Source of the DNA: Afipia birgiae 34632 | Lineage (GTDB): Bacteria > Pseudomonadota > Alphaproteobacteria > Rhizobiales > Xanthobacteraceae | Length of the DNA stretch: 64,000 bases | Reading direction: 5' to 3' | Assembly (NCBI RefSeq): GCF_000308295.2 | Contig: NZ_HG326652.1 | Span: 97,769 to 161,768 of the forward strand | Shown: piece by piece, positions 46,680-54,965 of the stretch | How positions within the stretch are numbered: position 1 is the first letter of the stretch | Layout of the letters: each line of letters opens with the position of its first letter | Notes under the pieces: model-generated | Told to the model about the DNA's origin: nothing | The model's database searches: none | What the model saw: the letters and a program-made list of their open reading frames with translations, nothing else | Program-made: the position numbers and the translations under genes

Positions 46680-47699
46680 GATGTTGCTCTTCAGCTATCG
46701 TTGATTGCATCAGAGGTAGTGACGATCAATTTGATGTCAATTGACAGTCTCGTTGTTGGCACGATTCAAAGTACGCGAAAAATGCTTCGTGTGGCTACGC
46801 TTCGATTTCAATCAGTAAACTCGCGCGATCAGTTCAGCGCGCTCTTCGCTTGAGCGCGGCGCCAGAATGCCAAATTGCCAAAATCATGCGCAACGCTGCT
46901 TCACTGTCGCCGATCGAGCGGCAAAGCCTGGAGATCCCGTTGTGGGCGGCGTTCGTGCGCAGCTGGTGGAGCTGTCCAGGAAGCTCTCGGATGTCCGCAC
47001 GAAGCGTCGCGCGCCGCCGAACGGGTCCTCATAGGTCTACGATGGTTCGGGCCTTTGCGGACGCACCCCGCGCGGCCCAAGCATGTGGTTTCGCCGGTCG
47101 GGGCTCGATAGCCGCACGACGTAAGACACTTGACTGCACGGTCCGGGTTATCCGAAAGTTCTAAACGAGTGAATTGCGGGCTTCGCTTCGCTTCGGCACA
47201 GACGCCCTCTCTTTCTTTGAGAGCTCGGGCAATCCACGACAGCCCAGTGGTCCGAGTCAATGCGATGCCCCTGCTAAGTCAGAGGTAGGTCGCGACGAAC
47301 AGCGCTCATGCCGGGTGCCAATCCGCGAATGGATGATTGATCGACGGTCGCATCGGCGCTTCGCTCTCGACTCAACAGGGGATAGATCGTCTTAATCGCC
47401 GCGCCTCCGGCACGGTGAGGATTTCGCACGTCGTTTAACTTGCAAAAGGACATGGAAGGGCTCCGCCCTCGCAAGGGCAAGGGTGAAGTCCCGGAAGTTC
47501 GGGACCGGCCGGGGCGGTCTCCCCAACCTTCCGCGCTGACGTCAAGACCAGACATCCGCCACTATCGGAATCCGCTTGTGCAGGCCGGGTGATCCCCCTC
47601 CGCCCCGGCCGCCCCTGCCCTTGCTACCCCGGTCTCGCCGACGGGCAGGGCTGCAGGCGCGAGGTGCGCTCTGCACCCAGCCCTTAATGGAGATCGATC
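46680..47699. other. 1-kb gap at the junction of the element and the ParB block
   Basis: No convincing gene. It holds one GCCAAAAT cluster (46861-46884) and, just before the ParB gene, GC-rich inverted repeats (for example around 47489-47515). Short frames on both strands look non-coding. Confidence 0.4.
46861..46884. repeat. GCCAAAAT iteron cluster 1
   Basis: Three adjoining 8-base units GCCAGAAT, GCCAAATT, GCCAAAAT, in the gap upstream of the 152-aa gene. Confidence 0.65.
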
Positions 47700-49679
47700 A
47701 TGTCTGCCAAGAAAGTTCAAACCGCCGCCGCAAGCGGCGCGGAAGTTCTAATTCCCCTCAACAAGCTCAAAAAGTCCCCAAAGAATGCCCGCAAGACGCC
47801 GCATAGCGAAGCGTCCATCGAAGCCTACGCGGCCAGCATCGCCACTAAAGGCGTCCTGCAAAACCTTGTCGTCGAGCCGGAACTGGATACGGATGGTGCG
47901 GCAACCGGGTTCTATTTTGTCACCATCGGCGAAGGCCGCAGACTGGCGCAGCTCCTTCGCGTCAAGCGCAAGCAGATCAAGAAGACCGAGCCGATCCGCT
48001 GCGTCATCGATACCGCGAACGACGCCTTCGAAATCAGTCTCGATGAGAACGTCACGCGTGAGAACATGCACCCCGCCGACCAGTTCGAGGCCTTCAAGAA
48101 GCTCGCCGATGAACGCGGCTTTGGCGCGGAGGAAATTGCCGCCCGGTTCGGCGTCACGCCGCACGTGGTACGGCAACGGCTGCGGCTCAGTACCGTGTCA
48201 CCCCGCCTGATCGACGCCTATCGCGGTGGCGAGATGGGCTTTGAGCAATTGGTCGCGTTCGCCCTGATCGACGATCATGCCCGGCAGGAGACGATCTATG
48301 GTCGGCTGTCGTACAGCCGCGATCCCGTCACCATCCGCCGGATGCTGACCGAAACCAACGTCGCCGCCACCGACCGTCGTGCGATCTTCGTCGGTCATGA
48401 GGCCTACACTGAGGCGGGCGGGACAATTTTGCGCGATCTCTTTACAGAAGATCGCGGCGGCTATTTCGAGGATGCAACGCTGCTAGACCGGCTTGCCATA
48501 GAAAAGCTGCAACAAGTTGCGGCGGCGTTGCAGAAGGATGTGGGTTGGAAGTGGGTGGAAGCCAACCTTGATTTTCCGCATGGCCACGGCCTGCGGCGCG
48601 TCTATCCCCGAGAGGTCGAACTTTCAGCGGAGGATCAAGCTGCTTACCAAGCCGCGCAGGCGGAGTTCGACATTCTGACCAAGCAACATGCAAGTGACGA
48701 GGAGCTGACCGAAGCGGTCGATGGCCGTTTCGGAGAGCTCGAAACCGAAATCGAACGCTACGAGGCGCTGCGCTACGCCTTTGAGGCCGACGACATCGCT
48801 TGCGGCGGCGCATTCGTGGTTCTCAATCACGATGGTGAAGTTCGCGTCGAACGGGGCTTCATTCGTCCCGGGGATGACAATCGTCAGAAGGTGTCGACCG
48901 AGGACCGCATGCAAGATGACGGAGAGGATCAGGCCACCACAGACGACGATACTGAATCCGATGCCGGACTTTCGGACAGTCTGGTTGCCGAACTCACGGC
49001 CTACCGTAGCCTTGGCCTCCGTCTGGCATTGTCCGAGCAACCCGATGTCGCGGTGGTTGCTATCACCCATGCATTGCTGGCTCAAACCTTTTACCGGGGA
49101 GCCGAGGCCAATGTCCTCGATATCCGGCCGTCAAGTTTATTCCTGGGCTCCCATGCGGGCGGGATTGAGGATACCGAAGCAGGCCGGGCGTGGTCGGATC
49201 GCCACGCGCGCTGGGCAGTCCAGTTGCCGCGTGATGTCGCCGACCTCTGGGCCTTTGTGGTCGCTCTCGACTATAACAGCCGGATGGCGATCCTCGCCCA
49301 TTGCACAGCCCTGACGATCAACGCGGTCAAATTGCCGCGCGATCATCGTCCGCGTGCGCTGGCAACGGCCGACAGGTTGGCCGAAGCCGTTTCCCTCGAT
49401 ATGACCAGTTATTGGCGACCGACCGTTCGAACCTATTTCGGGCGCATCACCAAGGCGCGCATTCTCGAAGCGGTGCGGGAAAGCGTGAGCGCCGAGGCGG
49501 CGGACCGCATGGCGAACATGAAGAAGCCGGACATGGCTGAGGCTGCCGAGCAGTTGCTCGCAACGATCGGTTGGCTGCCGTCGTTGATGCGGACACCGCA
49601 CGCGGAGCGAGAGCCCGCCGAACAACCGGCTATAGCGAAAGTGAAAGACCCCGACGTATGTTCGGTCGCTGCCGAGTGA
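47700..49679 (+). CDS. ParB/RepB/Spo0J-family partition protein (659 aa)
   Basis: The N-terminal ParB domain contains IPLNKLKKSPKNARKTPHSE, a YFVTIGEGRRLAQL box (GERR-like) and LDENVTRENMHPADQFEAF. A helix-turn-helix follows (GAEEIAARFGVTPHVVRQRL). The long C-terminal half is the extension typical of ParB-like proteins on alphaproteobacterial conjugative elements. GGAG lies before the ATG. A DUF736 gene follows on the same strand, a pairing well known from such elements. It has no ParA partner next to it on its strand. Confidence 0.88.
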   Translation: MSAKKVQTAAASGAEVLIPLNKLKKSPKNARKTPHSEASIEAYAASIATKGVLQNLVVEPELDTDGAATGFYFVTIGEGRRLAQLLRVKRKQIKKTEPIRCVIDTANDAFEISLDENVTRENMHPADQFEAFKKLADERGFGAEEIAARFGVTPHVVRQRLRLSTVSPRLIDAYRGGEMGFEQLVAFALIDDHARQETIYGRLSYSRDPVTIRRMLTETNVAATDRRAIFVGHEAYTEAGGTILRDLFTEDRGGYFEDATLLDRLAIEKLQQVAAALQKDVGWKWVEANLDFPHGHGLRRVYPREVELSAEDQAAYQAAQAEFDILTKQHASDEELTEAVDGRFGELETEIERYEALRYAFEADDIACGGAFVVLNHDGEVRVERGFIRPGDDNRQKVSTEDRMQDDGEDQATTDDDTESDAGLSDSLVAELTAYRSLGLRLALSEQPDVAVVAITHALLAQTFYRGAEANVLDIRPSSLFLGSHAGGIEDTEAGRAWSDRHARWAVQLPRDVADLWAFVVALDYNSRMAILAHCTALTINAVKLPRDHRPRALATADRLAEAVSLDMTSYWRPTVRTYFGRITKARILEAVRESVSAEAADRMANMKKPDMAEAAEQLLATIGWLPSLMRTPHAEREPAEQPAIAKVKDPDVCSVAAE

Positions 49680-50453
49680 TCGGCATGGCCGGGACCGCTC
49701 ACACGGTCCCGGCTTTTTTTGCACGACTGTCGAAAATTTGGCCGCGCGCCTGATGGCGTGCGGCCAATCTCAGGATGTACACGGCATTGATTGGTCTCAT
49801 TTTTGGAAAGCCGTCCACTTTTCCGACCTGAAGCCTATCAGGCAAGGGCATCGTGGCCAGCACCGCTAAATCCGCCTGGAGGACGGCGCGTCCCTGCTGA
49901 CCGTGCCTCGGCGTCGCAATATACGCGCCGGTTGGTCGATGCCCACACCCTCCGCCAGCGAGGCGTAGATGGCGCGGGTATCGATCATCCCTGAAATCGA
50001 TCATGCGAACTGGCTCCGTGGGTCTTTGGTCCAGCTCGCCCGGACGGGCGCGTCAATGCGAATTCGTGAGCCGTCATTCTTCGGGTCGCGCCATCGCCTT
50101 CCGTTGATGCGGCGCAAGTCTTTCTGCGACCGGGCGCTGTCATGTCCTTTGCGGTGAAGATGCCAATCGTCATGGTGGTCTGCATCGGTCAGTTTGATGG
50201 GCGCGTCCCACGCAACCTCGAATGGACGGATCAAGCCCGAGGGACGGCTGCGCCTCGATCGCTTTCCGCAAGGGCTACGCCGGCTTATTTCCCCTGCCGC
50301 CAGGAAGCGGCATTCCTCGCGAGGCAAATAAGCCGGCTGACGCCCTCCTTCGCTGCGCTGCGGGCCTGACGGCTGCGGGCCGATCGCTCCTCGGGCCAAG
50401 GACCGCCATCGAGGCTGCGATGGTCGCGGCCCGACAACAGAACGGAGACCACC
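49680..50453. other. Gap between ParB-like and DUF736 genes
   Basis: About 770 bases. A palindromic stretch lies around 50284-50333 (AAATAAGCCGGC and complement). Open frames on both strands lack ribosome sites and recognisable domains. Confidence 0.4.
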
Positions 50454-50765
50454 ATGGCTACCATCGGAACCTTCACCGCGTCGGACAACGGCTACACCGG
50501 ATCGGTCAAGACGCTCACGCTCAACGTCAAGGCGAAGTTCGTCGCTACCGAGGCGGAGAACGACAAGGCGCCCAACTTTCGCATCATCGCAGGCTCTACC
50601 GAATTCGGCGCCGCCTGGAAGAAGACCGCACGGGACAGCGACCGCGAATATCTTTCAGTTAAGCTGGACGATCCGAGCTTCCCCGCCCCGATTTACGCCT
50701 CGCTGGTGAAGGGTGAGGGCGACGACAGCTTCACACTGATCTGGTCCCGCCGCAACGGCGAGTAG
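50454..50765 (+). CDS. DUF736 family protein
   Basis: A 103-residue protein with the full family pattern: [60 protein letters not shown] and LIWSR at the end. DUF736 proteins accompany ParB-like genes on plasmids and integrative elements of alphaproteobacteria; function unknown. GGAG precedes the ATG, and a strong terminator follows within 15 bases. Confidence 0.95.
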   Translation: MATIGTFTASDNGYTGSVKTLTLNVKAKFVATEAENDKAPNFRIIAGSTEFGAAWKKTARDSDREYLSVKLDDPSFPAPIYASLVKGEGDDSFTLIWSRRNGE

Positions 50766-50780
50766 CCGCCAGTTCGATCC

Positions 50781-50804
50781 GCCCCGCCTCTTCGGAGGCG
50801 GGGC
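50781..50804 (+). terminator. Rho-independent terminator after the DUF736 gene
   Basis: Perfect 10-bp GC stem GCCCCGCCTC / GAGGCGGGGC with a TTCG tetraloop, followed by CCTTCTT. Confidence 0.88.
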
Positions 50805-50813
50805 CCTTCTTCA

Positions 50814-51005
50814 GAGCGCCCAGCATGGGCCTACTCTTATGGGTGCAAGGCCCAGGTGAGTTGACCACAACGAGCGAAATGAAGTGCAACTGCATGAGGG
50901 CGACCGAGTGTGGGGAGGAAGCGTGGAGCGAAGCTGCTCGAGGTAGGGCTTATCAGGATGCGCGGCTTGAGCTAAAGGCAAAGCGTTGCTGGAGCGCGCC
51001 GCTTA
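50814..51005 (+). mobile_element. Group II intron 5' remnant
   Basis: The sequence from GAGCGCCCAGCATGGGCC through TTATGGGTGCAAGGCCCAGG, then GAGCGAAATGAAGTGCAACTG and GGAAGCGTGGAGCGAAGCTG, has the order of elements seen at the 5' end of bacterial group II introns (GUGCG-CCCAG start and domain I). No reverse transcriptase gene follows; the similarity fades near 51005. It begins about 9 bases after a terminator stem, the kind of site used by class C introns. Confidence 0.45.
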
Positions 51006-51269
51006 AACGACGGAAGCCGCGTGGCCGAAAATCCGGTTGCGCGGCTTCTCGATTTCCGCCGATCCGGCTTCCGGGTCGGCGGCGGACGGGTATCCGCGTC
51101 TGGAGCTCGCCGGGCCTTCGGCCCCGCTCGCGAGAATCACCAAACTCAAGGCTTCAAACTACAGGAAGAAATTTGAAGCGGCTTTCCTTCGGCATGGCAA
51201 ATATCATCATGGTGTTATGCGTGGCGAGCAAGCCGCGATGTCCGCGGTGCCGTGGTGCACGTCCAAACG

Positions 51270-51295
51270 AAAAGCGCGCCCAAGGGCGCGCTTTT
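51270..51295. terminator. Bidirectional terminator
   Basis: AAAAGCGCGCC / GGCGCGCTTTT with a 4-base loop, T-run on both strands. It lies 54 bases past the stop of the minus-strand DUF3987 gene. Confidence 0.85.
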
Positions 51296-51348
51296 GTTCT
51301 CTTTATCTCGGCATCTGCAACGAGTGTTAAACTCGGCAATTCGGAAAT

Positions 51349-52935
51349 CTACTCCTTCCACTGGCGGGCCAGCAGAGCGGGATGCACCTCGAACACCTGG
51401 GCTGGACGCCCCAGCTGCGCGGGGCCGCGCTTTACCGGGCGAATAACGTTGCGCCGGCGGAGTTCCTCCAACGCTTCCACCGCGGTTTGAGCATCCCGCA
51501 CGGGCGAGCCGGCCGCCCGCAGAACGTCTGCCCGAACGTTGATAAGGGATTTGCCGCCGCGCGCAAGAAAGCGGGCGAGGCGAGCCGCGTCGCCGTCTTT
51601 CGGCCCGCTCGCTTCGTTGAGCACCCGTTCAGCCATCGGCATAAGGTAGCTCCCGACGATGTCAACCGCCGCTTCGACGCTGCCCGCGTCAATAGACAGC
51701 GGCAGTCCTTCACCACCTGCAGCCATATGCTCGGCGATCGCAAGGAGTGCCGCCAGCCGCGTTGCATGCTGTACCCCACGGCCGACAAAATCGCGGTAGA
51801 GGCCGTCGGTCAAGGCCCGCAATTGCAGCCAACGTCGCGCCGCCGTTTCCAGCGGCTCGCGCGTCTCCGCGGCCATCGGCACCAGCGCGGAGTAGCGTTC
51901 CTGCGTGCAAGCCGGCACAATCGCGACAAGACGGCTCAAGAGTGCCGACAATCGTTCGACAGGCCCGGGTGCGCGCGGCAACTGGACGCGAGGCTCGACG
52001 TCTGGATAGATCCACCACGTTCGCGCAGCCAATCCATCGTGAGCGTCGCCCAGCAGCGCAGGAAGACGGCTCGGCTGCGTCGCGCCCAAAATTGAGACCA
52101 GAAGCGCCGGAATGAAAACCTTTCCTTCGCTCTTGGTGCGAACGACGTGCGGCATGCCATCGTAGCCCTTCAGGATGAGGCCGCGCGACCGGAGACCTTG
52201 ATTCGATGCTCCGAACGCCAGCGCACCGCTGAGTTCGTGCGAGAGCATCATGCGGCCATCGATTCCGGTGCGAAGTTCATCCAGGAGGCCGGCGCCACTG
52301 AACTCCGAGAGAATGATGCCGGGCGCCGCGACGACACCATCTCCATCGGAAGTTTCGTTCTCCAGCGGAATGCCTTCGAGCAACAAGCGCCGCGCGACGG
52401 TTTCGCGCAGCTTTTGGTCGAATTTCTCCAAGAATTTGTGCTCGGCCCCCTTCAGCATCAACCCGTGCGCTTTCTGCATCTCGTGCTCGATTGCAAGAAG
52501 AGGCCGTTCAACCACACTGATCCCCAGCGATTTTCCGACCGATGGCGGCCCGATAAGGCCGGTGAACACCGCTAGGGGCTCTGCATCGCCGTCGAATGTC
52601 AGAAGGCGAGCGCGGTTGCCGATCGCCCCCGAGCACGCGGTCAAGATGGAGCCAGCGATATAGTCGGCGCAGAGCAAGCGGGCCTCCGCGAAATCTACAA
52701 CCAGCGAGCGAAGATTCGCCGGCAATGAGTCAACCGGGAAGCGTGGGGCCGGCGACGTCGTCGGCAACAGAAACGAGGGATCGAAATTCGTCCACTCGTC
52801 GGTGCTGGAGGCACCGGGACGCTCCGCGCCCGATGCCTCCGCCGAACCAATCACGATGGGGTCATCTACCCCTAATTCGTCCACATTGGCCTGGTCGAGT
52901 TTCTGCTGCTTTTTGGGGGTAGCTTGTTTGGCCAT
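51349..52935 (-). CDS. DUF3987 domain protein, P-loop ATPase (YfjI-like, 528 aa)
   Basis: A charged N-terminal ~60 residues precede the DUF3987 domain. The P-loop GPPSVGKS is at 129-136, with the family's SEFSGAGLLDELR and GATQPSRLPALL segments; DUF3987 proteins are thought to be primase/helicase-related replication proteins of mobile elements. A C-terminal winged-helix-like end (DAQTAVEALEELRRRNVI) follows. The start chosen begins MAKQATPKK; the upstream DNA is instead a regulatory region shared with the gene at 53486-54052. Confidence 0.8.
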   Translation of the reverse strand: MAKQATPKKQQKLDQANVDELGVDDPIVIGSAEASGAERPGASSTDEWTNFDPSFLLPTTSPAPRFPVDSLPANLRSLVVDFAEARLLCADYIAGSILTACSGAIGNRARLLTFDGDAEPLAVFTGLIGPPSVGKSLGISVVERPLLAIEHEMQKAHGLMLKGAEHKFLEKFDQKLRETVARRLLLEGIPLENETSDGDGVVAAPGIILSEFSGAGLLDELRTGIDGRMMLSHELSGALAFGASNQGLRSRGLILKGYDGMPHVVRTKSEGKVFIPALLVSILGATQPSRLPALLGDAHDGLAARTWWIYPDVEPRVQLPRAPGPVERLSALLSRLVAIVPACTQERYSALVPMAAETREPLETAARRWLQLRALTDGLYRDFVGRGVQHATRLAALLAIAEHMAAGGEGLPLSIDAGSVEAAVDIVGSYLMPMAERVLNEASGPKDGDAARLARFLARGGKSLINVRADVLRAAGSPVRDAQTAVEALEELRRRNVIRPVKRGPAQLGRPAQVFEVHPALLARQWKE

Positions 52936-53020
52936 ATTGTTTTCCGCAGTTCTGCGGTCCCTGGTGAGGTCACGCGCCGTTCGCGCGACAAACCTCACAG
53001 CTACCCGGCTGAAAACCGAC

Positions 53021-53047
53021 CCTACCGGGCAACACCCCGAGATAAGG
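53021..53047. promoter_or_regulatory. 27-bp conserved near-palindrome, copy 3 (DUF3987 gene)
   Basis: CCTACCGGG-N5-CCCCGAGATAAGG, about 86 bases upstream of the DUF3987 start. Identical over 27 bases to copy 4. A CCGCAG-TT-CTGCGG palindrome lies between it and the start codon. Confidence 0.8.
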
Positions 53048-53116
53048 GCTCAGGCAGGAAGATTGGGCGAGAAAATTTTGTATTCGCCTTCTTTCATCGC
53101 CGAGGGGTACCCCCGC

Positions 53117-53140
53117 TGCCAAAATGCCAAAATGCCAAAA
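53117..53140. repeat. TGCCAAAA iteron cluster 2
   Basis: Three perfect tandem copies of the 8-base unit TGCCAAAA. Confidence 0.8.
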
Positions 53141-53191
53141 GCCGTTAATGTGGAGCAACGGGACTGATTTGAGCCCAGCCTCCGGCAGGTT

Positions 53192-53213
53192 CTGGCATAT
53201 TGGCATTTTGGCG
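53192..53213. repeat. GCCAAAAT iteron cluster 3 (inverted)
   Basis: On the minus strand: GCCAAAAT, GCCAATAT, GCCAG in 8-base phase; inverted relative to cluster 2, about 50 bases away. Confidence 0.7.
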
Positions 53214-53301
53214 AGTGCATACTTTTTCCAAAGGACCAGGCGCATATTCGGATTCTTGCTCAAGGCAAGCGGGCGCCCCCCAACGAAGCTGGGTTGACGT
53301 T

Positions 53302-53326
53302 GTCAAAATGACAAAAAATGCCAAAG
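53302..53326. repeat. Degenerate iteron cluster 4
   Basis: TGTCAAAA, TGACAAAA, then AATGCCAAAG. The first two keep the 8-base phase. Confidence 0.55.
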
Positions 53327-53485
53327 CTCGATCAGACCAAAACGGCAACTACGCGGGATCGTTTGACATCCACGGATTTCCGTAAATCGCAGCCAGGCTG
53401 CGCCTGATACTAAAGAGATGCCATTTGGGATGTGCCGGCCGTTAGCAGGGGACGCCGCGCGCATCAATCTACTTTCCATTCGGGG

Positions 53486-54052
53486 TTAATCCGCCACCTT
53501 CAACGCGAGCGCCTCGAGCTTTGCTTTCAACCACATGCGGCTGGCCTCAACGCCTGACTGGTCATGACACGCTAAGCGATTGTCAGCGACGATGCTGAGC
53601 CCACTTTTATTCATCGTGATCCAATACTCCACCTGATCAATCTGCAGCATGAAGTCACCTTCGCCGGCGGTACAGCTGATCTCAACTTGGATTTGCAAAA
53701 CGATTTCGAAGACCTCATGAAAGCCGTATCGCGACAGCGAGGGTCCGATTGCAAATCGCGGCGTGGAGGCATCTGCGCAGCAGTGTTCCGCCTCGAATAA
53801 GTTCATCGGCGCAAAAGCAAAGAGACCGGGGTTGGTGCGGACGCAGGCCAGATTCCGCGTCAGTCGGTCCGCGAATACGTGAATTGGACCTGGCAAGTAC
53901 CGCCCGACTTTTGCGGCCAAGGCAGCGCACTGAGAGATGTTGAGATTGGCGTTCGAAGTTAGATTGACGATTTCGGTGGCGAAAACGAAGCCGCGGTCGG
54001 TAAGTCGGTAAATGGGGTCGTGGTTGGTGCCAGCAGAGTAAAGGACTTTCAT
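53486..54052 (-). CDS. Hypothetical protein (188 aa)
   Basis: Begins MKVLYSAGTNHDPIYRLTDR. The segment RLTDRGFVFATEIVNLTSNA could be a winged-helix edge, and SMWLKAKLEAL-like helices close the protein; no family recognised. The upstream ~165 bases closely match those upstream of the DUF3987 gene, including the 27-bp motif, so the two genes are probably co-regulated. Confidence 0.5.
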   Translation of the reverse strand: MKVLYSAGTNHDPIYRLTDRGFVFATEIVNLTSNANLNISQCAALAAKVGRYLPGPIHVFADRLTRNLACVRTNPGLFAFAPMNLFEAEHCCADASTPRFAIGPSLSRYGFHEVFEIVLQIQVEISCTAGEGDFMLQIDQVEYWITMNKSGLSIVADNRLACHDQSGVEASRMWLKAKLEALALKVAD

Positions 54053-54135
54053 CGTGCTTTCCGCAGCTGTGCGGTCCCTGGTGTGGTCACGCGCCATTCG
54101 CGCGACAACCCATAGCTACCTGGCTGGGACCCGAC

Positions 54136-54162
54136 CCTACCGGGCAACACCCCGAGATAAGG
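54136..54162. promoter_or_regulatory. 27-bp conserved near-palindrome, copy 4
   Basis: Identical to copy 3; about 84 bases upstream of the 188-aa gene. A CCGCA-N4-TGCGG palindrome lies between it and the start codon. Confidence 0.8.
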
Positions 54163-54238
54163 GCTTAGGCAGGGAAGATTGGTCGAGAAAGTTCCGCATC
54201 TGCCTTCTTTCATTGCCAGGCAGCGATCTTCCCTCAAC

Positions 54239-54254
54239 TGCCAAAATGCCAAAC
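54239..54254. repeat. Iteron cluster 5
   Basis: TGCCAAAA followed in phase by TGCCAAAC, at the same place relative to copy 4 of the 27-bp motif as cluster 2 is to copy 3. Confidence 0.65.
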
Positions 54255-54511
54255 CCCGATAGCGGGTGCAAACCGGACTGATCTTGAGCCAACCTGTTCG
54301 TCCGCGGCCGGCCGTTCGACCGAACTTACGATCGTGTGTGGCCTGAACTCGGTTCTGAAGACATCGAGTTGGTGCTTCAATGGAGTATCGAATGATTGAA
54401 CGGCAACGTCGTTCTTGTTTGCCAATCCGGCTTTCTATTGCCGGACCCGCTCGCTGATAGAAGGACTCCGACCATACACTCGGTTCGCTGAAGAAGCGGG
54501 GAGTCTAAACT

Positions 54512-54540
54512 CGCCAAAATGCCAGAATGTCAAAATTGCC
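54512..54540. repeat. Iteron cluster 6
   Basis: GCCAAAAT, GCCAGAAT, GTCAAAAT in 8-base phase, ending TGCCC. No gene is visible between here and the IS110 insertion; an inverted repeat (ACGGAAGTCAACAA, 54619-54632 and 54659-54672) follows. Confidence 0.65.
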
Positions 54541-54837
54541 CTCACTCAAAGTCGGCGCGTCTTCGGTCAACTTCGCCTTCGCTGTCCACGTGTTCACGAC
54601 AGAGCTTGGAGCGAGCTGACGGAAGTCAACAATAGTCAGCAGATGTAAACGTTGATCCTTGTTGACTTCCGTGAGGGGCACACCTGTGCATCGATGGATG
54701 GCGTCCGCATGGCAAGAACTTTTTTCGACGTTTCGGCGTGTTGGTCGGTTGCGGTCATCTCTCCGGCCTTTGATTGCGGCACGTTTTGACCGCATGGCCC
54801 TAATGGCAGTCCGCTGACCAAGTCCCAATAACAGTGA

Positions 54838-54965
54838 CGCGCTTCAATGCGCAAGCACAGGTTCGGGTTTTCCTGATCTTCGGGCTCGACCCCTTACCAT
54901 TACGTCGTCATCGCTCCTACCAATTCGTTTGCGGCGACTATCTCGGATGCGCTTGCTCAATCAGC
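54838..54965 (-). ncRNA. Candidate bridge/seekRNA region of the IS110-family element
   Basis: Non-coding DNA directly downstream of the transposase stop. IS110-family elements encode a structured guide RNA in a non-coding end; in the IS1111 subgroup it is downstream of the transposase. The transposase here looks IS1111-like, so this end is the likelier place, but the upstream non-coding end (55992-56190) is the alternative. Boundaries are not determined. Confidence 0.35.

Noticed and set aside
49985-50185. A second DUF736-like gene on the minus strand (start resembling TIGIFTAKD)
   Set aside because: Only the first few residues resemble the family; the rest does not match in any frame.
50825-51490. 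A 221-codon protein gene after DUF736
   Set aside because: The frame runs through the intron-like sequence, a bidirectional terminator and the antisense of the DUF3987 gene; its composition is not protein-like.
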